NCBI GenBank assembly: GCA_007258455.2
Contig: VDFB02373365.1
Location: 223,237,353-223,301,352 of the forward strand
Length of the DNA: 64,000 nt
Source: Sequoia sempervirens
Lineage: Eukaryota > Streptophyta > Pinopsida > Cupressales > Cupressaceae
Reading direction: 5' to 3'
Shown here: positions 11,879-24,136 of the stretch, piece after piece
Layout of the letters: each line of letters starts with the position of its first letter
How positions within the stretch are numbered: the stretch's first letter is position 1
Translations under genes and position numbers: made by a program
The notes under the pieces: generated by a model
Told to the model about the DNA's origin: nothing
What the model saw: the letters and a program-made list of their open reading frames with translations, nothing else
Databases searched by the model: none

Positions 11879-13995
11879 ATGAGCCATCGGACTGTAACTA
11901 GATCCCAAACCACAAAAAACTCTAGTTTACTAGTACCGCCACTAGGAACAATGCAGGCTGCAAGTCAGTTGGTAACCGTTCTGCTCCCTCCACCCGTTCC
12001 TGTAACCATGTTGCTAGCTGCCAACATAAATTACATGGATTGGGATGCTAAAAGTCCCCTAGTAGGTCCAGTAGCACCCAATGTCAAGGCTGCTATCCCA
12101 GTCTCAACTATGAAATCTATACCCAAGTTTATCGGAGATGGCTCGAGAACACCCGTAGAACATTTGCCTGATCTGGCAGACGTGTGTCCGGTGCATGGGA
12201 TCACCACGCAAAATGTAGCGCCGAGGCTCCTCACTGCATCCTTCAAGGGAAAAGCACTGGATTGGTACTGAACATTGCTAGCTAGCACTATATCTATACC
12301 TAGGATGAGCTCGAAGATCTTTTCTATGAGAGGTTTTCAAATGACAGAGATGGCTCCTCGCTATACCATCAACTATCTGTCATAAAATGAGCTCCCTAAG
12401 AGGCTATGACAAACTTCAATGCCCAATTCCACACAAACTAGCATAGGATCCCTGTTGCTATACACCTGACTCCTGAGTTGGAATTCATATTTTATTTGAA
12501 GTCCATCAATTTTGACATTTCTATGATGATCAAGTCTTTGGGAGGAGCTACTCTGCCAGATGCTTACAATGTCACCGTTAAAGCCGAGAATCATTTGATA
12601 GATTCTAGAAAGTTTCCTCCTTGGCCCATCATGCTGATATATCTTGAAATATCAATGCCCACATAGGAAGTCATGTTGATGAGTGCACCTGCACCTCCCC
12701 ATTCAATGTACACATATATGGCAGCGCCACAAAATGTTGCCTCTACATCTAGTTCTCCCAAGGATGAAATGAGTGATATCAAAGAAATGCTGTGAACTAT
12801 GGAAAATGACATAACCACCCTCAAGGGAAACCAATCAACACATCTGAAGCCTACCTATCAGAATTATCAAGGTAGATAGTCTTCACATTAGCAGAATCAG
12901 TACCAAGGTGGTTCCTGCACCAATACACCAGCTCCGACAACCAACCAAATAGTGCCGGTACCTACTTTGTTGACAAGCGCTTCACCAAGCTCGAGTAGGA
13001 AATTGAACGCTGGACAAAATAACCTCATTGATGATATCAATTGGTGGTGCTTCCCTTGCAGTGATGCACACATGCTTCAAAACTGTCTATGTGGCAACTT
13101 ACAACAAAAGGTGGAAGAACAACACAGCCAAGGCACGACTTCGGACCATAGAGGTTATGTATATGCCTCACCACAAATGGAGAGCATGGTTCTTACCATG
13201 CAAATGCAAGGAATGTCCCTAGAAAAAGAATCTGACATCGCTCCTGATCATGCACTCTTCTCATGGATGGAAGAAGAAGAAATAGTGTTTGCTAATGATA
13301 CATTCATATCCAAAATTCCACAAGTGCAATCTGAATATAACAATCGCTCAAAGAGGAGATTTATTGGTGAATGAGTTGCCCCACAACTATCCAGTCCACA
13401 ACCTAAAAGTGCTTCCAATCAGATACTTAGCACTTCCACTACGCCACCGCAATATCAGTTGTGGAAGGAAATTATCATGACGAGAGAAAAGGAGTAGAAA
13501 CTTCCAAGTTCACCACCTTTTAACGTGGTGGAAAAATTGAATAAATCCTTCGCTAATGTGTCTTTGTGGGACATTCTAGCTATCCTGAAGCAGAAGATGC
13601 TATTACAGAAGGCTCTTCAAGTAGAGATCAGTGCAACGCCAACGAAGCAGTTAGCCAATGCAAAGGCTGTTGACCAACTATCTCCTTCTAAATTCCTTAT
13701 GAACAACACAATAGAAGCCCCTATTGATGTCAGAGATAAGTCAAAGCCCCAAACCTTCTTCATAACTCTCATTATAGGGAATAAATTATTGCACAATGCT
13801 ATGATCGATTCTGGTGCTAGCACCATAGTTATGCCTAAACAAATAGCTAAAGCTTTAGGACTCAGCTATGAACCTATGAAAAGGGGAGTAATGTAGCTTG
13901 ATGGAAATAGAGTTGAAGTCATAGGTATGATCAAGGCACTTCCTTTAACTCTATTTGCTTTCCCTAGTATCACTGTGCCGCAAGACACTATGATC
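11879..13995 (+). pseudogene. Gag-protease remnant of element A
   Basis: The frame opens at ATG 11879 shortly after the primer-binding site. A gag-like segment (PKFIGDGSRTPVEHL to FKGKALDWY, about 12120-12270) matches the start of a retrotransposon capsid domain, then stops and frame changes follow. A zinc-knuckle-like CFPCSDAHMLQNC is read near 13047-13085. The protease is the clearest part: AMIDSGASTIVMPKQIAKALGL at about 13798-13865, here described as AMIDSGASTIV followed by MPKQIAKALGL, with the DSG active site intact. Gag forms the particle and the aspartic protease cleaves the polyprotein. Multiple in-frame stops make it non-functional. Confidence 0.75.
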
Positions 13996-14399
13996 ATAAA
14001 TGTTCCTCCCATGTTCGGCCTTTGTCTATCTCAAGAATTTACTTCAAGGGTGGGCGGATACCTGTCCCTGGATTGGTCACATCTGGTTCTTAGAACCAAG
14101 CACAGTGCAAAAATGAAGATAGAATCGAGAGTGTTACATTCTGAACATGTAGTAGATGAAGCCATGATCAATTTTGAAGCCGCGCATACCTCTATCACCA
14201 AGCAAGAAATGTATTGCGTTCAATTACTAGAGAAAGAAAAGGTGATCAGAGACCAGAATGATCAAGAGGATGCTCTGTTAAGTGAACACATGGACAATGA
14301 CCCTTTTGGAAATTACCATGCTACAGGATTAGGAACCTATGTAATCTATGATGATGATCAAGTGCTCTTGAAGGTTGCCAAAGAGTCTGAAGGTGGCCA

Positions 14400-14810
14400 A
14401 ACACTTGAGCTATCGATGTTGTACTTTGATGGGGCAAGATGCAAAGTAGGCGCTGGAGTGGGGATATGTTTGATATCCCCACAAAATGAAAAAATACTAA
14501 GGTTTTTTTGCTTCTAGTTCGCTTGTTCAAACAATGAAGCTGAATATGAAGGATTAATTTAGGGTTTAAGCCTTGTGGAGCAAATGGGCATTAAGAAAAT
14601 AATGATGTTTGGAGATTCTAAACTGGTGGTCAACCAAGTCTAGGGATTTTCGTGGCAAGGAATGTCTGCATGAGATCTTATTGGCATCGAGTCTGGGACC
14701 TAGTTGAGGGTTTCAAAGCCTTCAACATTCAGACTGTTTCCCAAGACCAAAATGGCGATGCAGATTGCATGGTAGTAATCGGATCCCAGTTCGATCCTGC
14801 TTCCGACCTT
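14400..14810 (+). pseudogene. Archaeal-type RNase H domain of element A, located before the reverse transcriptase
   Basis: The translation shows LYFDGARCKVGAGVGI at about 14420, then NNEAEYEGL at about 14530, FGDSKLVVNQV at about 14608, and NGDADCM at about 14752. These supply all four acidic positions of an RNase H active site (Asp, Glu, Asp, Asp). Stops (TAG, TGA) and a frame change interrupt it. It resembles the second RNase H of Tat elements such as C (58700-59090), but there the domain follows the reverse transcriptase and here it lies between protease and reverse transcriptase. It would degrade the RNA strand of the RNA-DNA hybrid. Confidence 0.75.
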
Positions 14811-14829
14811 ATACATAACAAACACTATG

Positions 14830-16345
14830 TATGAGTAATAGTCCAACCAGTGGTTCCCGATAATGATCAAAGTTGGCAGGTGTTTGAAAGTGACGAACAC
14901 ATTGCTTCGTTCATCCAACAGTTAGGGGAGTTCGCCGATCAGATCCAACCAAATTTCGCAGAGGCTTATGAAGGACAAATCATGCAGCTCAAATCTAACA
15001 AGCTTCCAAAAGGATTGGTCACTCTCGAAAACCTTTTTGATTGTGATGATGCAAGAAATGATAGACGAAATTTTGTGGCAAACAAAAGTGACTATATAGA
15101 CCTTTGGGTCTTAGACGACATAAACCTTTGAGTCAGGAAAGATGTCCCACACCATGATAAAGAAAGGCTCATCAATTTCTGCAAGAAATATGAAGGAGTA
15201 GTGGCCTAGTCCTATGATGACCTGAAGGGATATGATCTTGACATCATCCAACACACGATCAAGTTGACATAAGGTGAAAAACTAGTCTAACAAAAGCAAA
15301 GGCTAGTAAACCCCAAAATTGAAGCACTAATGGTGCAAGAGCTAACAAAGCTAATTGAGTCTCAGATTGTCTTCTCAATCAAGCATAGCATGTGGGTGTC
15401 CAATTCGGGCCTGGTCCAAAAGAAGAATGGAGATATCTGCTTATGTGTGGACTTCTGAGACCTAAACATAGCATCTACAAAGGATCATTATCTATTGCCT
15501 TCTATGGAGACATTCTTGCAAACAGTAGCAAGATCAAAAATGTTTTCTTTGCTTGATGGATTCTATGGTTATAATTAGATCCGAGTTAAAGAGGAGGATC
15601 AACACAAGACTATGTTCACTACAAAGTGGGGAACATTCACATATGCTAAAATGCTTTTTGGTTTATCCAATGTAGGGGAAACATTCCAATGGGAAATGGA
15701 CATCGCTTTTAGCGAGCTGATCAATAAGATTATCCTAATTTATTTAGATGATATTACTGTGTTTTCTAAGTCTAAGGATGATCATTTTGATCACTTAGAA
15801 ATGGTTTTTCAAAAATGCCAGGATTTTGGGGTTTCCCTGAATCCAAAAAAATGTGTATTCGGAGTGTCACAAGGCAATCTATTAGGACATGTGGTGTCTA
15901 AAGAAGGAGTTTCAATCGACCCTGACCAGGTGAAAGCCATCAAGGAACTTCCCCTCCCAGTTAACAAGAAAGGCATTGAATCCTTCCTAGGAAAGGTAAA
16001 TTTTGTTAGCAAGTTTATTTCTGACTTCACAAGAATAATCAAGCCAATCATCCTGATGTTAAAAGAGGATCAAGCATTTAAGTGGACAAAGGAATCCTGA
16101 GAAGCCTTTGAGAAAGTTAAGGATGCTATTTCTTTAGCCCCTATGCTGGTTAATCCAGACTTATCAAAGGACTTTATAATATATGCATTCAATAGCAAGT
16201 CTACTATTGCTACTGTCTTAACTCAGAAAGGCAATGAAGGAAAAGGAGAAATCTAGTGGCATTTTATTCCAGGACCTGAAGGAATATGAGATGAACTATA
16301 ATTTCATTGAAAGACAAGACTTTGCGATATTAAAGGGACTTAAAT
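14830..16345 (+). pseudogene. Reverse transcriptase and degenerate RNase H of element A
   Basis: A connection region (about 14850-15130, with LPKGLVTLENLFD) leads into the polymerase. Recognisable blocks are KKNGDICLCVDF then DLN, with a TGA where Arg is usual; FSLLDGFYGYN then IRVKEEDQHKT, with TAG where Gln is usual; and YLDD at 15741-15752, the catalytic pair in the YxDD box. NPKKCVFGV and LGHVVSKEGV follow. The next block, FIIYAFNSKSTIATVLTQK at about 16170, is a gypsy RNase H that has lost the usual first Asp. The catalytic residues of the polymerase are kept, but nonsense codons throughout disable it. Confidence 0.85.
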
Positions 16346-16499
16346 AGTTTTTCCATCTAATTTCCTACAACAAAGTGATTGTCTATGTCACGCATTCCAG
16401 TGTGTGCGAATATATCATGGAGGGGGAAATCACATAAAAAAGAGCTAATTGGATCACCAAGATCCTTGAATATGAAATTGAGGTCAAACCCACCAAAAC

Positions 16500-17880
16500 C
16501 GTCCGTGGAAGAGGACTGTGCGAATACATGGCACATTACGAAGAGATACCCGCCGAAGAAGAGCAACTAGAGCTTGTTCTGATGAATGAGCCAGAGTCTG
16601 AGGGTTGCTGGCTAATAGATAGAGTAAAGTTTATGCAAATAGGAAAGTATCCACCAGGTCTTTCCTCCCAAAAGAGGAGATACTATCGACTACAGAATTG
16701 TGGATGTGCACTAGTGGAAGGGGTCCTTTTCAAAAGGAATTTCAATGGCCTCCTGCGATGCGTTACTGCAGAGCAAGCGAGGAGAATCCTCAACACTTTC
16801 CACAACAACGCTGCGAGAGGAAACTTCTCCGCTAATACCACCACCATAAAAATCATGTGCAAAGGTTACTATTGGCCCAAACTTTTCAACGACTCTCACT
16901 CCTTGGTGAAATATTGCAAAGAATGCTAGTTTTTCACAGGTAGAAGGAATAATTTTGCAATGCCTCTCAAGCCTATAGTGGTAGATGAACCGTTTGCACA
17001 ATGGGGCTTGGAATTCATTGGGATGATTAATGCTACTTCTAGTTCCAGACACAAGTGGATTCTGATGGCTACAGATTACTTCATGAGATGGATAGAGGCT
17101 GCTCCGCTTAAAAATGCAACAGAGGCAAAAATAGTGGATTTGCTCGAAGAGCTGGTGACAAGGTTCGAACCTTCGAAGAATATCATTTCCAATAATTCTA
17201 GAGCTTTCTTAGGCACAAAGGTATGTCACTTTTCATTAACAAATGACATATTCCTTAAGACATTGTTGAATTATTACCCGTAGGGAAATGACCTAGCTGA
17301 GTCAACGAACAAGAACCTGGTCTGACTCAAAAGAATTGGTTTGGAGAACCAGAGAGAATGGCACAAAAACCTTTGAGAAACGCTTTGGGTAGACCACATA
17401 ACTCCTAAGCAATTCCTTAAGACTTCACCTTATGAGTTGGTATATGGGAAAGAGGCACTGCTGCCTATATCTATGGAGATTCTAGCGCTTTAATTGTTGA
17501 AATCCCTCGAGATAGATCAAAATGGTGCCATCGAGGTTTGTCTTGCCGAACTGTTAGAAGTACAAGAAAAAAGGGAGAAGTCCCTAATAGCCAAGAAAAA
17601 CTTCCAACAAGTGGTCAAGAAATGGTTTGACAAGAGGGCATCCAAATAGGGCCTAAAGTGTAGAGACTTAGTGCTGAAATTTAATGAAAGGGCTGCTAAG
17701 CCAGGTCAGCACGAAAAGTTTGATAGCATGTGGGAAGGTCCATTTAAAATCATTAAGTGCAAAAAACATAATGCTTTTGAATGAGAAAGCATGGAACAGG
17801 AAGCCTTGGCAATTTTGGTCAACAGGATTCATCTTAAGCTATTCCATTGAGTGGAAAAGTCTTACTATTGTATATATGTA
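16500..17880 (+). pseudogene. Integrase remnant of element A
   Basis: The zinc-binding N-terminal domain is read near 16800-16930 (His residues around FHNNAARGN, later CKEC, followed by TAG). The catalytic core has ATDYFMRWIEA at about 17065, with the first Asp kept. The second Asp is replaced: SNNSRAF at about 17190. The Glu is present in LAESTNKNL at about 17296. The C-terminal part runs to about 17880 and includes a WEGPFKII-type end. It inserted element DNA into the genome. Several stops and the lost Asp make it inactive. Confidence 0.82.
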
Positions 17881-18311
17881 GATAATGCTTTTATTTTTCT
17901 TTCCCTTTGTGCCGACCGGTCTTTTTTGAAATTAATTCGTGTTTCGGCCGAAAGAAACCCATCATTGTGGAGAATAGGGTAGTAAAATTACTTTGCAAGA
18001 ACAATAATAAAAAAAAAACACACCCATATGCTAGGGAAATCAACCAATGTGCTGAAAGGAAAGAAACCCATATGACAGAATGCCAAAAGAAAAGAGCCAT
18101 AGATTTTATAAAGATATATTTTATTATATATATTCTTTTGTTTTTACATGGAGTAAATGGCTAAAAGAGCCATAATTCAAAAAGTATATGATTATATGTG
18201 ATATTATTTTCATATATACTATGTGTATGGCCTTTTTTCAGGCTCATATACAAAAACTAGAAATGGGTGGTATATTCTTAACAACAAAAAACAAGGAGAC
18301 AAGGAAGCATT
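17881..18311. other. Spacer between integrase and accessory ORFs in element A
   Basis: AT-rich, no coding frame recognised. It separates the end of integrase from the antisense accessory ORF. Confidence 0.4.
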
Positions 18312-18956
18312 TCATCCAACGACACGAGCAACAAATATCGATGCATCAATGGTAGCATCTACTATGTCTTCATCAATAGGCACACCAGCAACAAAAGCAA
18401 CATCATTTGGAACAACAACCATTGGTGGAGGAAACACAAGGTTCTTGAAGTCAATGTACCAGTCAATATTGTAGAATGGCACTACGTTGTAGATGTGGAA
18501 CAAAAAGTGCAAGGCCTGGGTAACCCTTTGCTAGTGCTCGTCATGTGTCTGGAGGTGGAATCCACTAAGAAATGGTATCCATGGGATGATTGCTTCTTCC
18601 TCAATATAGTGCCAAAGGTCACTAACCGTTGGCAGGCCTACCCCATATGCAGTGTGAGCAACGACTTCACCTAGACCATTTAGGTAATTTTTAGGAAAGA
18701 TTTCCTTAACTAACTTCAAAATCAAAGGCCTAGGAATACCAATATCCGACATAGACACAATAAAGTGCGAGAAAATGTCAGTATTGACATGGTATTTGTC
18801 TTCGTACTCCAGACAGTCCCGACCCATAACCCACTTCATGGCTATCAAAGCTAGGGAGTGTTTTTTTTTCATCATCCTCTTCAAATTCCTAGTAGAAATC
18901 TTGTCGAGGAAAGTTGTATGTGACTTATATGACACTAGCCTCATAGGAGTATCCAT
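18312..18956 (-). pseudogene. Antisense accessory ORF of element A, unknown function
   Basis: A single minus-strand frame from ATG 18956 to 18312 is interrupted by only one stop (TAG at 18531-18533). Together it would give about 214 residues. It includes MKWVMGRDCLEYEDKYHVNT and GLGEVVAHTAYGVGLPTV, composition typical of a real protein. Just upstream the same frame has two adjacent stops (TAA TAG), so the original start may have been further right. I recognise no domain. Tat elements such as Retand and Grande are known to carry extra ORFs between integrase and 3' LTR, some in antisense, which fits this position. It could also be a captured host fragment. Confidence 0.5.
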
Positions 18957-19815
18957 GGTACCGAAACACTGCTATTACTTGCTAACTACTTCTGAAAGCT
19001 GCCTACAACTTAGCCTATGAGAACCTTGCCAGTAATAAAGCCAAATACTAAGCCAATGACCTATTGCTAAAAATTGCTCAAATGCTAAGTGTGATTTTCT
19101 CATTGCTAAGAGGCCTATTTATAGAAAAAAATGAGGAAAATAATGCTAATCCGCTTCTCAAAAATGTGATGTAACCAAGTGCGGGCTTGAAAAGCGTGCC
19201 TGGGTTCACTCGCATTACTTGACCGGCCACGTTTGTAAAAGTACGACTCAATGTGTGTAGAGTTAATGAGAGCTAATTAATTAGCTTAAAAATGGTGATG
19301 CTCATTGGCAGTAAGCTACACAGTCTATAGGCTATTGTATCACCTCACAGGCGTTTCCCAGAACCCAAGGTAGGATTCATATCTTTTCAGGTAGTGGTCG
19401 TTTGCTTTGGCTTAATCATTCCGTCCAAGATATTAATTGCTAGCGCATGCTAATGCAAGGTTAGAAGGAAAATTGTTGGCTCAAGTTCCAAGGAAATCAC
19501 ATTGTATCACACGATTTCCAAACGCGATAATGAATTCTTGTCACTTCTAAATGGAAAGTAATTTATTTTCGCACGAAGCAAGGAGTTGATGGTACATGCT
19601 GAATTAAATGCAAAAAGCCCACTTTCTTCTACCACCTTGAGGAAAGATAGCTAAATATCACCTAAAAAACTTTTAATGCTTAAATGTCTTTTGAACTATG
19701 TTAAGCCAAGTGAAAAGAAGTTTTAGCATATCCAGAGTCGAGGAAAAATTACAAAGAATTCAAAACCTGTAGAAGCTTTCATCTGAGGAGAAAAATGTCA
19801 TAGAGTTCATCATAA
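18957..19815. other. Spacer between the two accessory ORFs of element A
   Basis: No coding frame recognised. Mixed composition with scattered moderately GC-rich patches (19190-19250). It could hold divergent promoters for the antisense and sense ORFs, but no clear TATA box is visible. Confidence 0.35.
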
Positions 19816-20841
19816 CAGACTCAGGGGGAAGCTGACCAATCCTTGTTGCAATCTATACTATTGTCAAAGGCTGTGTATATCTATGAAGATTTATCATATG
19901 CTACACCTGGTATACCAGGCAGGCCAAAGAGGGAAAATACAATGTAGTTGGATAGATCCAAAGGTTACATAAACCATAAAAGGGTTGAGGAAAAATGGGA
20001 TAATATTCATGACCCACACCTCGCAAAAAACAGCAAGTCTTTAAGAGAAGCAGCTTGTGCAAGGATGAGGGCATCTTGGGAAACCATATCAACAAAAAAA
20101 AAGGTATGGTACAACGGGATTCCATAATACATGGTCCTGCCGGTACATTATTGCCCAGAGACAGTTGATGCCGCCATTCAACGTTATAACCTAAACACCC
20201 ACTGCATTGAGGGCCGAACTTTAAATGTTAACATCATCCCACAAGCCATTTGGAACATGCTATGTCTCCTAGACCTAGGTACTAGAAAGAAGAAAATTGA
20301 GTCCTTCTCTCCTACTAAAGGAGAAAACACATGGAAGGCGATGAAAAAGGGAACAAATTTCGTAATGGAGGAAATTGACAAGAAGGGAAGCCCAGGCGCT
20401 AAGCTGCCAAGTATCCTGTTGCTACACCATTCATTTCTTGAAGACATGTAGGATGCCTTGTTGATGCTAGAATTTGTGTGTGGTCGAGATTCTGACAAGA
20501 TGGTGGAGGCCTTTCAACTGGGGTCAGCTTTCGAATTCCGCAAGCAACACAATATCTTTTGGTATGATTTCTCCGAATTTCTTGTGGAGGAAATGATACA
20601 GCAAATAGAAAATTACCCAGTGGAAGGGAAGTTTAGATTTCTCTCCTTCCTAGTTCATATGTTCCTGCATCAAAACCCTAACTTCTTCGACATATATTTT
20701 GATTTGTCTATTTTTGATGAGAAGCAGAGGAGGAAGCTAGTATCCACATGGACACCCTTTCTTTCCATGACATATGATTACTATACATTTTTTGGATTAT
20801 TTTATAACTTCGGTCTTGCAAGATTTACAAGGAGGAGGTGA
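19816..20841 (+). pseudogene. Sense accessory ORF of element A, unknown function
   Basis: One plus-strand frame of 1026 nt with three internal stops (TAG near 19942, TAA near 20126, TAG near 20449) and a TGA end. Segments such as VEEKWDNIHDPHLAKNS, HYCPETVDAAIQRYNL and EKQRRKLVSTWTPFL look like a real, charged and aromatic-rich protein of about 340 residues. A continuation in other frames reaches about 22050: CDWFFGVDFTLLRMWGL near 20900 and an acidic, Ser-rich stretch near 21500-21800. I recognise no family. Position between integrase and 3' LTR marks it as an accessory gene of the element. Confidence 0.5.
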
Positions 20842-22489
20842 CATAATATGGCTCAACATAGATCAGATTGGATATATATAAAGTTTCACTCCTACTTGTG
20901 ACTGGTTCTTTGGAGTGGATTTCACACTTCTCCGGATGTGGGGCTTAACCAATCAACCTTTCCTACTCCCATCCTATGTCACGAATAGGGTGCTCACGCT
21001 TGAAATGTATTGACAAGTGTGTATTATTGATTATACTTCTATAGCATCCAAAGTGTCAAGAAGAAAGGATTCTTCACTTGTCTGAAGAACTTCAAAATAG
21101 TGACTCTGGTAAAGAAGCAATCACATAAGCTATTCTAGGATAAAATGGCTCATTTAGGGTTGGTTCTGGTATGTGATAAATGGGAGTACAACCCTTTCAA
21201 TGATCTATCATAGCCACACATGAAGGTTACTCACATTCCTCGACCCTATTGGGAAAAGAGACACAACCTATGGGCATATAAGGATGAAATTTTTGTTGAA
21301 CTAGTGCGTGTTCCCACATAGGATAATAGAGAGCCATGGCACAAGTTTTACTTTGTTGTGGTGGAGGCTAAGGATAGTGTCTTGATGGAATGCACCATGT
21401 ATAACAAGTTGCAGAAGGATGAGGAATGGACTAATGAGAAGATAGAAGCTTTCTAGAAATATTGCCAAGAGACAAGACAACTGGATGCTCCTTATGAAAG
21501 CTTGAAGGGGGGAAAAGAATTTGAAAAATGGTGGGATGAGGAGCATCCCAACTCTGACTCTAGCGCCAATAAAGGAAATGACTCAGAAGGTGGGTCCAAA
21601 GAACTAGAAGAAGAAGAAACAACTTTCGCATCCTCTGCACTGCAAGAGAAAAGCTTTGGATAGCCTGTCTCTGTAGCCACAAATGTGTGGTTTAATGTAT
21701 CGAGGGCTTCACATACACTCACTTGGGCCACTAAAGTAACTAGAGTGTCACAAAAACAACCAACAATAGTTTCTGAGGCTGGGGAAACCCTGCTCACAAA
21801 GTGACAATGGATGAAGGCTACTGTTGGGGAGAGTTCACAAGAACCTACAAGAGGATAGGTGCTTGCAGCTAGCTAGGTTCCTGAAGTTGGGGAAGAGTCG
21901 CTAATGAGTCAAGGGCCACCATTGACTAGTCAATAGGTAAATTTTGCTCCTTCTTCTCTTACTTCTCAGTCCTTGGTATCCCCCACTGTCTGCACGACAA
22001 TCCCTACCATGAGTGTTGGCCCTCTATTTCCCACCTTTGATCCAATGCATGTGGGAGAGTTTCTCCAGATTAACTGAGATGGGTCTGCCATCTCCATTCC
22101 TAGAAGATGGATCTATTGCTACAGCCAAATAGATTGCAGAAAGAATAGAGAAGAAAAATGACATGGATGCTTTCCAAAGTTTCAACCATCCTCCCACTGC
22201 AATTGACATTGAGGGGCTTATTCAGCCTCTTGCACAACTATTCTTTCATTACGAGGTAGGGGACGGTTTTCCTGAGACACTGCCTTATAAGGAAGCACTC
22301 GAGTTGGGTGGAGCACATGATAATTTGTGCAATATAACCAAGCCATCCGATGACGATTGGTCGCCACTATAGGAAACTCTTTCCAAGCTCTGACTCCATC
22401 ACTTGGTGAATGACGCTCTGGTCTGTAAACCAAAGAAATTTTGGGTTCTTCATTCCTCAATTGAAACGCCCCTGGTAGTCACCAAAAGT
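20842..22489 (+). other. Decayed downstream part of the accessory region of element A
   Basis: Fragments of open frame in different phases appear to continue the preceding ORF to about 22050, then non-coding sequence follows to the 3' LTR. No convincing purine tract is seen before 22490 (the bases are AGTCACCAAAAGT), so the polypurine tract has probably mutated. Confidence 0.35.
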
Positions 22490-23658
22490 TGTGAATAAAT
22501 ATTCAACAAGCTCCCTTCGGGTATATTTTTTCTCTAAGTATCGGCCTGTGCATCGCAAATAAGCTACTCGACCTTTTTGTCAAAAATCTATTGCCCCCTC
22601 CATGTGTCTGCTCTACGCTCCTTGAAAGTTTCCTTTCCTTCGCATTTTGGGAATCCCTGCTATGCTTCCACATGTCATCACCGCGCACAATCAATGATTG
22701 CTTCCCTTCACTTTTGAGTAAAGCTCCACCCACGCGCCATGTGTCACCTTGGTGCAAGTTTTCAATGGTGAAAGATAAAGATTCACATGGGCTATGCTAT
22801 GCCGCCACATGTCTCTTCGACGGGTTTTGTATTTGGGTGGTGGATAAAGCAAATCAAACGCTGCGACTAGCTGCCGTGTGTCATAATTACTTTACGGGGT
22901 GATGACACTTGCCTGCTTGACCTTGTCGGGACCACCACCATCATTTGTAGAGGATGCTTGGTTCTGAATCTTTTCTATTGCGATGACTTGAAGATATACT
23001 CAATTTTGCATCATTTCCAGAGATCGTGAAAATTTTTCTATTACTGCTCTCCAAGGCGGTGGGACTTTTCAGCTATATATACTTCTCTCTGTTTTGAGGG
23101 AAGGGTCCAAATTTTTTAGAAGAACACTGATTTGAGAAAAGAAACCAAGCCTTTATTATTGTTATTTTTATTGCAAAGAATCTTAGACAGTGCCAATTTT
23201 TTGGCCTTTCTGTTCTTTTATGCTATTTAATTAACTATAGACTGTGCTGCTATTGTCTGGATACTTCATTTGAGAACTTCTATAAATTGAATGCAATTTT
23301 TCCTGTCTAGATCATGCCTTACGACTCTTCTTGGAAGTAGGAATGTATGCAATGTTATTTTATGTCAATAAATGGATTATCTATACCTTAATATTTAGTT
23401 TTTTCCTTTCTGAGACATTACAAATTACTAATCGAGCTCTTAAATCTATGATTTATCATGGCTATTTTTGAGTCTTGGTGAATCGCCTTAGTTTAGACTT
23501 TATTTTTATATATCTGTTTCCTTTTACCTTTCCAAACCCCATTATAGAAGAAGCTGGATTCTTTTAAATCCATAGGTCACTCAGTTTAGCGCAAAAAGGT
23601 CCCCCATAAACTGAGTTTCCCATAAGTACTATTACCTTGTCAACTTTTGGCATCAACA
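22490..23658 (+). repeat. 3' LTR of element A
   Basis: Starts TGTGAATAAATATTCAAC and ends CATCAACA, 1169 nt, matching 10621-11815. A candidate TATA box is at 23074-23082. It is followed by ATAAT, the right side of the target duplication. Confidence 0.88.
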
Positions 23659-23895
23659 ATAATATTACAAAAATATCTTACAAAAAATAAATTGAAATGA
23701 TACTCAATTTCCCCATTCCTTCTTTTCTAAATCCTTATGGACATCCTCTAGAGATCATGGGAATGAGTCAATCAAAAAAATTAAAAAATAAGACTATAAA
23801 ATAGATAAAGACAAAGTTGCAGTATCACTTACCATATTTGTTTGAGGTTTCAGTACTATTATTTGTCGTTGATCATGTCTATCGTAGGAATGGAT

Positions 23896-24063
23896 TGTTT
23901 GATGTTGTGGTTGTGTTTCTGATATGTGGTTTTCATTGATGTCAACACTATTAGAATTGATGTATTGAAGGCTGTATATGTTGAGGATATTGAGAAAATT
24001 GTTAAAGAAAGAGTTGCAGGTTGCTAGTGGAATAGTGAAGGTCATGAAGGTGTCTTGCTTAGT
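23896..24063 (+). repeat. 5' LTR remnant of element B
   Basis: 168 nt that match the first part of the 3' LTR (27841 onward), from TGTTTGATGTTGTGG to about AGT at 24063. The remaining 1.1 kb of the LTR is absent. Confidence 0.82.
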
Positions 24064-24095
24064 ACATTAATAACTTTGCACAAACATTTGCTCTT
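24064..24095 (-). repeat. Inverted 32-nt LTR fragment at the element B rearrangement junction
   Basis: This stretch is the exact reverse complement of 28549-28580, which lies about 710-740 nt inside the 3' LTR. It sits directly at the point where the direct LTR match ends and gag sequence begins shortly after. Confidence 0.85.
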
Positions 24096-24136
24096 CAAGA
24101 GAGTGTTCAAGAAAGACATTCAAGTATGAGGAAGAT

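Larger units (their letters stand above)
10621..23658 (+). mobile_element. Element A: Tat-like Ty3/gypsy retrotransposon with accessory ORFs, decayed
   Basis: Direct LTRs at 10621-11815 and 22490-23658 flank gag, protease, an archaeal-type RNase H, reverse transcriptase, a degenerate RNase H and integrase on the plus strand, followed by 4.6 kb of accessory sequence. The flanking 5-mers are GTAAT (10616-10620) and ATAAT (23659-23663), a decayed target duplication. LTRs differ by roughly 10% by eye, with many C/T and G/A changes. It sits inside the 3' region of element E, so it inserted later than E. All frames carry stops, so it is not autonomous. The RNase H placed before the reverse transcriptase is unusual. 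Confidence 0.88.
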
